Positions 48,701 to 56,309 of a DNA stretch of 64,000 nt are shown here, piece after piece. A program made the translations under genes and the position numbers. The notes beneath the pieces were generated by a model. The model did not search any database and had not been told where the DNA came from. It was given only the letters and a program-made list of their open reading frames with translations. Source of the stretch: Arthrobacter sp. ERGS1:01. GTDB lineage: Bacteria; Actinomycetota; Actinomycetes; Actinomycetales; Micrococcaceae. The stretch covers positions 620,001-684,000 of the forward strand of contig NZ_CP012477.1 of assembly GCF_001281315.1 (NCBI RefSeq), read 5' to 3'. Position 1 is the stretch's first letter, and every line of letters begins with the position of its first letter.

Positions 48701-49184
48701 CTTCCATGGAAGAAGGAGCCGGCGTTGCAGTTTTCAGCTTCGGCTTGAGCAGCTCGAGATTGAAAATCATGCCGGTGGCCGGAAGGTCCGCAGCATTGAT
48801 CGTGTAGGTGCGGGCCAGCCAATAGCAAACGTGGAAGAGTTCAGCCACGGCAAACTGCGAGTTCTGCGGGGAAGGATCAGTCTTGCCATGGACGGCGTTG
48901 TTACCGGCCTTGCGAATGGCGTTGAACTTGCTCGTGATAGTGCTGCCCACCAAAGCCTTGAACTCGGGCTGGTTCAGGAGGCCGTTGAAATCCCGCTGAT
49001 ACGGGTAGGGGATGGCGGATTCGTGCTCGTAAATCCAGTCCACAATGTGCTCGGCCGTGTGCCGGGCATACATCATTGACACGCGCGGATCTATCCATGC
49101 GAACTGCTCGGCCTTGCGGGCTCGCTGTGCCAGATCCGGCCATTGTGCCAGCATGAATGCAAAATTGCTTTGCACTTCCCCCAA
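45792..49184 (-). CDS. hsdR: Type I restriction endonuclease, motor and nuclease subunit HsdR
   Basis: A 1130-aa subunit that translocates and cuts unmodified DNA. Domains in order are an N-terminal DUF4145-like helical domain (about 20-130), a coiled coil (about 165-205), the PD-(D/E)xK nuclease (YVDYVLWGADG...ALVEAKR, about 250-275), and an SF2 helicase with VVMATGTGKTRTA, IIVDEAHRSI and LLGLTATP plus LGRGTRLRPDL. A C-terminal EcoEI-R-like region follows. The start is TTG 49184 with GGAG 6 bases upstream. The gene is intact. It forms a locus with hsdS and hsdM, separated from them by an oppositely oriented DUF4238 gene. Confidence 0.95.
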   Translation of the reverse strand: MGEVQSNFAFMLAQWPDLAQRARKAEQFAWIDPRVSMMYARHTAEHIVDWIYEHESAIPYPYQRDFNGLLNQPEFKALVGSTITSKFNAIRKAGNNAVHGKTDPSPQNSQFAVAELFHVCYWLARTYTINAADLPATGMIFNLELLKPKLKTATPAPSSMEAVARLADELAAKDKDLADSRAKSTALEQQLEEALAQIAAAKQRNQATPDVHNYDEALTRAYLIDQDLHDAGWPLTQDEDREYPVTGMPSSSRVGYVDYVLWGADGLPLALVEAKRSTKDPLVGKQQAKLYADCLEAKFGRRPVIYYSNGYKTWIWDDSLYGDRPVQGFHTRDQLELMVARRSTRRHLAGEPIDNEIVERGYQHGAIRAVTESFEASSRKALVVMATGTGKTRTAVALSKLLMDANWAKRILFLADRVSLVAQAARAFKTHLPGSAPAILGRDNDTDSRINLATYPTIMNMISGSTRGADGEPSFGIGHYDLIIVDEAHRSIYQKYRAIFDYFDSLLLGLTATPQADVDRNTYSMFDIEDNVPTFAYELDEAIDAGYLVPPRVVPVPLKFPYEGIRYDDLSEAEKDQWDDLEWDEEGEIPAAVDPAVVNSWLFNTDTVNKSLEVLMTHGHKVAGGDRLGKTIIFAKNNDHANFIAAQFDKNYPHLKGHFARVITYQETYAQSLIDSFSRPEDNPLIAVSVDMLDTGIDVPEVLNLVFFKMVRSKTKFWQMLGRGTRLRPDLFGPGQDKQDFFIFDLCRNAEYFNAGLPGNEGSIGKSLSEATFATRAKLLCAARSAGMGSLSLVAELAHELAGQISALPASNFLVRPHRQAVEKYSETAGWAEISESDVAELERGLAKVAGQGAPAEKEEAKRFDLIVLNAQLASLVDPGAVDAYRKKIQDIAAALAVQPNNPAISPVLGLLEQIADDNEWASVSVEWLESVRRKLRGLVHLIEKKRRNVVYTNFEDELGELVEIELDGVRSGVNNFDRYRQKAQMYLRSHLDLATLQRLRRNKPLTPLDLTELERILEESGAGTPEDLARARTEGLAHFVRSLVGLDRAAVEEALSEFIAGANFNAAQLDFLAVLTTQLSENGFVSIGALYESPYSELAPTGPDELFGDTMFDRLELVLRSFDEGLKVG

Positions 49185-49325
49185 GACTGCTCCGTTCGTA
49201 TCAATGGTTGTTTCCTTGACTCATTGAATCATGCAGTGGTGACAGAACCGGAGTGCGTCCGGTACTTCGGGTGTGAGTCCAATCCGATCGAGTAGTTATG
49301 GGTCGCACATGGGACAATTCTGATC

Positions 49326-50418
49326 GTGACAAATATTCTGCAGCCGCACGCCTCAAGTCGAGGGTCCGATCGTCTCGCACATGAGTGGATGAATAATCTT
49401 GACCCCCAGGCAGCCGTCGGGAGCAAGCATCACATCGTCCCGAAGTTCCTACTGGCCCGCTTCGCCTCTGCAGCTGGTCAGCTGCGAGTTCGAAACAGGA
49501 CAGACGGTAAGGTCTCTCTGCGGGCGATCAGTGATCTGGGTGTGCGTGACTATTACACTGCCGTCAGCAAAAATGCCATCCTCGACTCGAGATTAGAGTC
49601 AATGTTGAGCGCGGTGGAAGGCGGAGCGGCCAAGATTTTCCGGCAGCATCTCGACTTTCGGACGTTCATGCGTCCGCGTGCGTTCACTCCAGAGGAACGC
49701 GCGACCCTTGATTCATTTGTGGGAATGCAGGCCGTTCGAGGCATGCGTGTTCGACGCTCGATTGAAGTGCTTGCTGACTACACAGTTAAACTCCTCAACG
49801 CGGACAAGATCACCGAAGAAGACATCCATGAGACCGACTTCGTTCCGCACCCCAATGAGCACCTAGCCATGTTTGGAAAACTGTCAGAGGGAGCGGGGGG
49901 AGGTACTCGGATCACGCCCTGCCACTTTCATACGCCTCGACAGGCCGCTCCTGATCATTGGCGACGAGCCAGTCCTGACCGAGAAGGATGACGACGGTTC
50001 CGGACAGGACAGCATCATGCCATCAAACAAGTCTGATGGAGAGTTTGTGCTGTTTGAGGGAGGTATCGGATTTTCAAACGCAGAGACCATCCTGCTTGCC
50101 ATCTCACCGTCCGTCGTTTTGGCATATGGGCCCTCGGGCTCGGCGGACATGCCAATAGAAATTGAGCTGACGGGTGAGGACGCGGAGTCCTTCGCCGAGG
50201 AGCACAACGAGCTCATTATTGCTCAAGCAATTGATTGGGTCGCAGCCAGTCCCGACCATGTTGAATTCACGTCAATGGATATGCCAGCACCAAGCCCGTT
50301 GCTCACTGTACGTGACTATGGCTCCTCGGCCGCAGCACGGGTGAACTCAACACCAGCAAGGCGCCCGATGCGTCGTGTCCGTCCAGACGACGTCCTTGAA
50401 CAGGTGCTGAGCGAGTAG
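49326..50418 (+). CDS. DUF4238 family protein (frameshifted)
   Basis: A protein of about 363 aa in two frames. The N-terminus carries the family signature SKHHIVPKFLLARFA. The C-terminal frame continues FIRLDRPLLIIGDEPVL to the stop at 50418. The break lies in the run of six G at 49895-49900: removing one G gives a continuous KLSEGAGEVLGSRPATF. The HHIVP motif recalls HNH-like folds, though the family's activity is unknown. It lies inside the type I restriction locus on the opposite strand. DUF4238 genes often occur in defence regions. The start is GTG 49326. Confidence 0.75.
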
Positions 50419-50555
50419 AAGACCAGTGAGGAATTGGCTCGTTCTGTATTTGGCTGGTAAAGATTCGGGATCTTGGTACGGATTGCCGTCCGTGCTTCGT
50501 AGCCATCGGTCGGTATTCAAGTCTGTGGAAACTGTTCGGGGGTGGCTCCTGAGAT

Positions 50556-51752
50556 TTAGAGTTCACCGCTGAATGCCCGGTATTGAAGGGATGAGGAAAG
50601 GGTGTCCAATTCGGCCAGTTGAGCGCGGTACTGCTCCTTTAAACTGTCGATGCCGGCCACTCGCCTAAGGAAAGTCTGCTGAAGGTCCAGCGGGGGCACT
50701 GGAATGCTTACCGACATGAGTTTTGCTTTGGAAATATTGACCATGGACTGGGCGGAACCCGTCGCCATAGATTGAATCTCTTCACGCTGATTCTGGTTTT
50801 GCAGGACAGATGCTAGATAAGTGTTGGTGATGATCGAGGAATCAGCAATTCGAAGGCGAAAAATCAAGTCAGGAAGAAGTAGTTGGCTCCGAGTCTTGTT
50901 GACCATGCACACAGCTGCCACCAGCGCGGGGGTATTTTTTCTTGAGAACAAGACGTCCCCTGCCTCCACTTCGAATCGGCGGTCCGGCTCGCTTTCAGCC
51001 AAAGCCTTGTTCTGTGACGGAAGCCAAGATTGGGTCGAGATGGCACCCAGCTTTAGAATTCCCCATTCGTTGCTAGCGGCAGGTCGCGCGAGACAAACCG
51101 GACTTTTACCACTTTCGATAGCTGACAGCAGCTCAGACAATGGCTCTTTTGTCCATCTCATCTCGTTGGCAACAGGGTCGCCAAACATCTCGTCAAAGAT
51201 CGACTGCGTCAAGGTATTGAGGTGGGCGAGGGCTTCGCGGCGCTGAGTGCGGAGCTGGTCGGCCTTGTCCAGGATGGCCGCGATCCGGCGCTGCTCGGGG
51301 AGTGGTGGCAGCGGAACTTGAAGTTCGGCCAGTCTCTGGAACGAGATTGATCGTCGGCGTTCGGCCGAACCTTTGCCCAAAGACGGATAGGTAGCGAGTG
51401 CCTTGGGACTCTTTAGGAAACGTACGAGGTAGTCGGCGTCGACGAGGCTGTGGTCGACGCGAAATGATGTATACATCGGGCTGACGAGGGCGTCCTCAGG
51501 TGCAATACCGATGGACCCTTCATCCAAGTGAATGGTGGCGTAGGCGAAGTCGCCGGATGAAATCAGTTTGTAGTTGGAGAGTTCGCGGCTGAACACTTGT
51601 TTTGAGAAATATTCAGCGCTCGGTACGAATCCTCGATGCTTGGTCACCGAATAGACAGGGACATCAATTCTGTCACCGGCCCTGGCTGAGGTGCTCGCTG
51701 CAATCGATCCGAGGAAAACGTTGGTGGTTCTTTTTTGCTGGAGAGCTGTCAC
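50556..51752 (-). CDS. hsdS: Type I restriction specificity subunit HsdS
   Basis: A 398-aa DNA-recognition subunit with two target-recognition domains. Each is followed by a conserved helix: PLPPLPEQRRIAAILDKADQ (about 150-170), and near the C-terminus PVPPLDLQQTFLRRVAGIDS. The start GTG 51752 overlaps the hsdM stop by 4 bases (GTGA). The recognition sequence cannot be predicted from it. Confidence 0.93.
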   Translation of the reverse strand: MTALQQKRTTNVFLGSIAASTSARAGDRIDVPVYSVTKHRGFVPSAEYFSKQVFSRELSNYKLISSGDFAYATIHLDEGSIGIAPEDALVSPMYTSFRVDHSLVDADYLVRFLKSPKALATYPSLGKGSAERRRSISFQRLAELQVPLPPLPEQRRIAAILDKADQLRTQRREALAHLNTLTQSIFDEMFGDPVANEMRWTKEPLSELLSAIESGKSPVCLARPAASNEWGILKLGAISTQSWLPSQNKALAESEPDRRFEVEAGDVLFSRKNTPALVAAVCMVNKTRSQLLLPDLIFRLRIADSSIITNTYLASVLQNQNQREEIQSMATGSAQSMVNISKAKLMSVSIPVPPLDLQQTFLRRVAGIDSLKEQYRAQLAELDTLSSSLQYRAFSGEL

Positions 51753-53271
51753 TTGAGCAGCTCCCGTAGCTCGGCCATCCCAGTGAGGATTGAGGCTTCC
51801 AATTCATCAAGGGCACCAAGGATATCTTCGGGGGACTGGTGGTCCACCTCGTCGTACTCGACTTCCTTGTAGCGGTTGAGCGAAAGATCGTAGTCGTTTG
51901 CTTCGATCTCGGAGCGCGGGACGCAGAAAGACTGGTCGGTGCGCGCGCGGGTGAGCTCCGACGTCGAACGTGTCATCCAGCGGGAGAAGACATCCTCAAG
52001 GTCGGAGGAACCCAGGGGTGTGCGCTTGTCGTCGAGGGAGAGGCCGTCGTTCTTGACGTCGTAGAACCAGACGTTCTCGGTGCCGCCGGCGTTGGTCTTG
52101 GTGAAGAACAGGATGGCGGTGGAGACCCCGGCGTAGGGTTTGAATACGCCGGAAGGGAGCTTCACGACGGCGTCGAGCCGGTGGCCGTCGACGATCAACT
52201 TGCGCAATTCCTTGTGAGCCTTGGTGGAGCCGAACAACACGCCGTCAGGGACGATGACCGCTGCGCGGCCGCCGGGCTTGAGCAGGCGCAGGAACAAAGC
52301 CAGGAACAGCAGTTCCGTCTTCTTCGTCTTGACGATGCTCAGGAGGTCCTTGGCGACGTTGTCGTAATCTAGGCTGCCAGCGAACGGTGGATTGGCGAGG
52401 ATGAGGCTGTACTTCTCCTCTTCCGTTTCGTGCAGGTTGGCGAGGGAATCCCGGTAGGTGACCTCGGGATTCTCGACGCCGTGCTGGAGCAGGTTCATGG
52501 CGCCGATGCGGAGCATGGTGTTGTCGAAGTCGAAGGCGTGGAACTGCTCGTTGTGGAAGAACTTTGCCGTCTCGGCGTTGGTCAGCAGCGTGTCATTGTT
52601 ATCGCGCAGGTACTCGGCGGCCTGGACCAGGAAGCCGCACGTGCCGGATGCGGGGTCGCAGATTTCCTCGAGTGGCTTAGGTGCTTGCATCTTCACCATC
52701 AGGTCGATGATGTGGCGGGGGTGCGGAACTGGCCGTTGGTGCCGGCTGTGGACAGCTTGGAGAGCATGTACTCGTAGAGATCGCCCTTAGTGTCCTTGTC
52801 GGACATGTCCATTGCGCTGATGATATCGACCACGGTGCCCAGCACATTAGCCGTAGGGATGGTGAAGCGAGCGCCTTCTAGGTGCTTGGCGTAGCTGGTC
52901 GCCTCGCCACTCTTGTTCGTAGGCAGTTCCTCCCGCAAAAACGTGAAAACGCGCTCATTAAACCGCTTAAACATGATCTCGGGGGACAAATCCTTGAAGT
53001 TCTTCCAACGAAGGTCACTCCACGGCCGGCCCAGTTCGTCGTTGCCCAGCGGGAACGGCAGATTGTGGGCCGTTTTTCCGGTGCGCAATGCCTGCTTCTC
53101 GGCGCGGGTCTGCGCCTCGTCCAGCCGCTTCAAGAAGAGCAGGTACGTGACCTGTTCAATAATTTCGATGGGGTTGGAGATGCCGCCGGTCCAGAACGTG
53201 TTCCAGACCTTGTCTACCTGGGACTTGATTTCACCTGTAATCACGCCTTCGAGTTTAGCTGCGGAATTCAT
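51749..53271 (-). CDS. hsdM: Type I DNA methyltransferase subunit HsdM (frameshifted)
   Basis: N6-adenine methyltransferase of the restriction complex, about 507 aa, in two frames. The N-terminal frame (MNSAAKLEGVITGEIKSQVD...) ends in NGQFRTPATSST. The next frame holds the SAM-binding DPASGTCGFL and catalytic NPPF. Adding one base to the G run 52717-52721 restores NGQFRTPRHIIDLMVKM, the normal family sequence. If the frameshift is real the locus would lack methylation while hsdR is intact, which should be lethal. A sequence error or slippage-based phase variation is therefore more likely than loss. Confidence 0.88.
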
Positions 53272-53636
53272 TGTGCCGGACCGGATGGCCCCACTGGGTG
53301 TTCGTTCAGCAACTACTGCTGCAAGTGATTCCGATGAAGCTCAGCGGTACAGGATTAACTGCACCGACACGGCGCTGGTTGGCCTACGGCATCAGGTTGT
53401 CTCTGTGGTGCTCTTCGGTGACTTCGCCGACGGTGTCCGTAGACCGCCGACAATCAGTCCAATTGTGGAACCCGCCGTGAGTTGTGGCGTCAAATAGGGA
53501 ACTTCACCGTGCTGAAAAGGGGGAGTGATTTCAGGAGAAGATTTTGCTGAATTGGGGGAGTAAAGGGGAGTTGGGCCGTTTTTGGCCTTAAACGGTCCTG
53601 ACCTGCGGAACATAACCGCATGTCAGAGCCATTTTT
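53272..53636. other. Intergenic region upstream of hsdM
   Basis: 365 bases between the hsdM start and the IS481 flank, presumably holding the hsdMS promoter. There is a purine-rich, GGGGAG-repeated patch at about 53515-53575. No gene is seen. Confidence 0.5.
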
Positions 53637-53651
53637 TGGTGCCCCGGGCGG
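53637..53651 (+). repeat. 15-bp direct repeat flanking IS481 element, left copy
   Basis: TGGTGCCCCGGGCGG, identical to 54988-55002 on the other side of the element. In the right copy this sequence is the 3' end of a tRNA on the minus strand. The length is within the range known for IS481-family target duplications. Confidence 0.85.
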
Positions 53652-54987
53652 TGTCTGGTTTCAGGACATCGTTGACAGTTGCCTAGGTTGGCGTCAGGCT
53701 GGCGATTTGATGTGCCGGGACATCGTTGACGGCATTGATGATGGGTTATGTCGTCTTTTGATCAGAATCGGGTCGTTGTCCTTGCCGTCCTTGAGACGGG
53801 ATTGTCTCCTGCGGAGGCGGCACGCCGTTTCAAGGTCAGTCGGCAATGGGTCCATGTCTTGCTCATACGCTACGCACAGGGCGGTGAGGCGGGACTGGAG
53901 CCTCGCTCGCGGCGCCCGGCCACGAATCCGGCGGCTACCCCGGAAGAGGTGCGGGCCAGGATCCGGGAACTTCGTGATGAATTGGCGGCGGCCGGGTTAG
54001 ATGCCGGCGCGGAATCCATTGCCGACCGGCTCGGTCGTGAAGGGGTCCGTGTTCCCGCGGTTTCGACGATTTGGCGGGTCTTGCGGGCCGCGCAGCTAGT
54101 GGTTCCGCAGCCGCAGAAACGTCCTCGTTCCTCCTGGCACCGTTTTGAAGCAGCCCAACCTAACCAGACATGGCAGTCCGACTTCACCCACTGGGTGCTG
54201 GCGGACGGGACCGATACCGAGGTCATTTCCTGGCTCGATGACTGCTCCCGGTACCTGCTCCATATCAGCGCTCACCCGCGCGTCACCGGGATCACTGTCA
54301 CGACCTCGTTCACCAAAACCGCCGAAGAATACGGGTATCCGGCCTCGACACTGACCGATAACGGCATGGTCTACACAACTCGTTTCGCGCACGGCAAAGG
54401 CGGGCCCAATGCGTTCGAGTATCTGTTGAAGCGGCTCGGGATCAGCCAGAAGAACGGTGCCCCGTACCATCCACAAACGCAAGGGAAGATCGAGCGCTTC
54501 CATCAAACCCTCAAGAAATGGTTAGCGATACAACCCCCAGCAAGGACCCGCGTGGATCTGGATGCGCAGCTGGCACGCTTCCAACACATCTACAACCACG
54601 AGCGACCGCACCGGGCCCTGGAGCGGAAAACACCGGCGGAGGTATACACCTCACTACCCAAAGCAGTACCGGCCCAAGCCCAGGATCAACACTGGAGGGT
54701 TCGCTACGACAAGATCGACAGCACCGGCACGGTGAGCCTGCGCTACTCAGGGGCAATGCGCCACCTGGCTATCGGCCGGACCCACCAGGGCAAGCGCGTA
54801 ATCGTGCTGATCGCGGGCCCCGACGTCATGATCGCCGACATCATGACCGGCGAGATCCTCGCCGAACACACCATCGACCGCAACAAAAGCTACCAACCCA
54901 AGAAAAAACAAAAGCTCCCTCCCGAAGGAGAGAGCTTCTGTCAATGATGTCTCGCTACATCAGTCAACGATGTCGCGACACATCACA
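53652..54987 (+). mobile_element. IS481-family insertion sequence
   Basis: A 1336-bp element. Inverted ends of about 25 bp, TGTCTGGTTTCAGGACATCG on the left and TGTGATGTGTCGCGACATCG on the right, share the inner GACATCGTTGAC. A second copy of GACATCGTTGAC lies inside each end (53720s and the 54940s). One transposase gene fills it. Confidence 0.9.
53748..54947 (+). CDS. IS481-family transposase
   Basis: A 399-aa DDE transposase. The N-terminal HTH is SPAEAARRFKVSRQWVHVLL. The rve core has D in WQSDFTHW, D in LTDNGMVY and E in GKIERFHQT, and the C-terminus ends in a lysine-rich tail. It appears intact. Confidence 0.94.
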   Translation: MSSFDQNRVVVLAVLETGLSPAEAARRFKVSRQWVHVLLIRYAQGGEAGLEPRSRRPATNPAATPEEVRARIRELRDELAAAGLDAGAESIADRLGREGVRVPAVSTIWRVLRAAQLVVPQPQKRPRSSWHRFEAAQPNQTWQSDFTHWVLADGTDTEVISWLDDCSRYLLHISAHPRVTGITVTTSFTKTAEEYGYPASTLTDNGMVYTTRFAHGKGGPNAFEYLLKRLGISQKNGAPYHPQTQGKIERFHQTLKKWLAIQPPARTRVDLDAQLARFQHIYNHERPHRALERKTPAEVYTSLPKAVPAQAQDQHWRVRYDKIDSTGTVSLRYSGAMRHLAIGRTHQGKRVIVLIAGPDVMIADIMTGEILAEHTIDRNKSYQPKKKQKLPPEGESFCQ

Positions 54988-55002
54988 TGGTGCCCCGGGC
55001 GG
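54988..55002 (+). repeat. 15-bp direct repeat flanking IS481 element, right copy
   Basis: Identical to 53637-53651. It forms the acceptor-stem end of the tRNA relic. Confidence 0.85.
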
Positions 55003-55020
55003 GAATTGAACCCACGACCA
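54988..55020 (-). other. 3' end of a tRNA (T arm and acceptor), probable attachment site
   Basis: On the minus strand this reads a complete T arm, GTGGG-TTCAATT-CCCGC, then acceptor CCGGGGC, discriminator A and encoded CCA. No matching anticodon arm, D arm or 5' acceptor strand is found upstream, so it is not a functional gene. A 3' tRNA piece of this kind is what integration into a tRNA leaves at the far end of an island. Its orientation puts that island to the right. The amino-acid identity cannot be read. Confidence 0.75.
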
Positions 55021-55733
55021 AGAGAGTAGGGAGCCATTTTCCCAAACGCCATGAGAAGTCTGCGCCGGCGAACATGACGACAATGATGCTAGGGCGCCGG
55101 GGGATTTGGGGTGCCTATGTTGGCCGTTGCCTGGTGGACGTGAATCAAAATATGGATTGGCGTTCGAGGCCGTAGGCGTGTCAGCAGCAGTTTGGGAAGT
55201 AAGGGATATGGTGGCGGACATCGCTGAGGAGACGAGATATTTGGCGACCGGACAGCCAGGTTTGGCCAAGGTGATTAGCTTACAGCTGACGTTGGTGTTG
55301 CTATCGAAGTTCTTCACGGGGTGACCGATGATGTCGCCGTTGTGTTGCATGGCGGCTGCGATGGTCGGGCGGCCAAGTAGAGGTAGATGAGCGAGGAAAA
55401 GGCCCAGCTCGATCTGCGCAGTGTGGTGGTCGCGGATTCCGGCGGTAGGTACCTTCCTCGCCCTCGGGCCTGGCGATGCTTGGCAGGGGGGCAAACTATG
55501 CGAGTTTGGGATAGATTTCGTTTTTGAGTCGTCCAGTAGTCCAGTCGTCCAGTCGTCGCGACGGGCAGCCCATCGCAGCTTCGGACAGAATAGCCTACAG
55601 GGAAACTTGGACTCAAGTGAAGTGTGAGTCACTGCTCTAGAGGACAATCTGGGGCTTGAAATCAACGACCAGCGTCGGTGCAACTCAGTGTAGACTCACG
55701 ACAAATTACTTAGAGCCAACGATTGGGGCACAA
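55021..55733. other. Region without a confident gene
   Basis: About 710 bases between the tRNA relic and the two-gene operon. Short frames on both strands lack start signals and family resemblance. A short tandem repeat, TCCAGTAGTCCAGTCGTCCAG on a CGTCCAG theme, occurs near 55531-55560. The promoter of the operon should lie in the last 150 bases. Confidence 0.4.
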
Positions 55734-56309
55734 ATGGGGCTAAGCGCTGAACCTATACAGCAGAAGGGCATTGATGGCGTCGCACTGGCGAAGCGGGGAC
55801 TTGAAAGTACGACCTGGATCGAGCTTCCGTTCAATGCATACAGAAACGACTCCATCTGTCGCGTTCAACTGCTCCAAGGAAGCAAACTTTTTGATATGTT
55901 TGGATTCATTTTTGGAGAATCGAATGTACCTCTCTATGTTGAAGCCAAGAATTTTGATGGAAATGCCAGTAAACTTGACGCATACTATAGGGAATTTTTG
56001 GCCCACGCCTATAGTGCGACTGCTCTAGCGAAAAAGAACAACACCTCCGAGCGTGCCGAGTTTATGTTCGTTACAACCCACCCTTTTGGAATCGGCAAAT
56101 GGGTGGACAACTTCAAACCCTCTCGAATAAGAGAGGCTTTGGGAGAGTTTAGTGGCGTACTTAATGGTGCTGAGATTGACGACAACATATTGAAGGAAAC
56201 ATCAGACCTTGTTCACCTTCTGATACTTAATGAACGTCAAGAGCGATTTATGCTCACCGCTTCCGAGCTAAGTCGCATTGAAGAAGTACTTGGGAGGAAA
56301 GCGTCATGA
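55734..56309 (+). CDS. Predicted PD-(D/E)xK-fold nuclease, gene A of a two-gene AT-rich operon
   Basis: A 191-aa protein of no named family. A restriction-endonuclease-like signature is visible: LFDMFGFI (D54), a 15-residue gap, then the strand PLYVEAKNF giving E70-A-K72. A mostly helical second half follows (KLDAYYREFLAHAYSATALA). ATG 55734 is chosen; a TTG at 55656 would add 26 residues. It overlaps the next gene by 4 bases (ATGA). Base composition is clearly more AT-rich than the chromosomal part, a sign of transfer. A DNA-cutting defence role is inferred from motif, coupling and location. Confidence 0.65.
   Translation: MGLSAEPIQQKGIDGVALAKRGLESTTWIELPFNAYRNDSICRVQLLQGSKLFDMFGFIFGESNVPLYVEAKNFDGNASKLDAYYREFLAHAYSATALAKKNNTSERAEFMFVTTHPFGIGKWVDNFKPSRIREALGEFSGVLNGAEIDDNILKETSDLVHLLILNERQERFMLTASELSRIEEVLGRKAS

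Larger units (their letters stand above)
13253..53271. mobile_element. Integrative and conjugative element at tRNA-Thr (right end not identified)
   Basis: The element begins directly after tRNA-Thr. It contains a tyrosine integrase, excisionase-like proteins, regulators, a transfer module with VirB4/VirD4-like ATPases, a MobF relaxase, an antirestriction protein and cargo genes. A second copy of the tRNA-Thr 3' end, which would mark the right attachment site, was not found by eye within the window. The given end is therefore only the last gene before the next IS and tRNA relic. The true element may be shorter or extend further. Confidence 0.65.

Noticed and set aside
54964..55683. Minus-strand frame of 239 codons across the tRNA relic
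   Set aside because: It reads through the tRNA T arm and the IS flank and has no protein resemblance.
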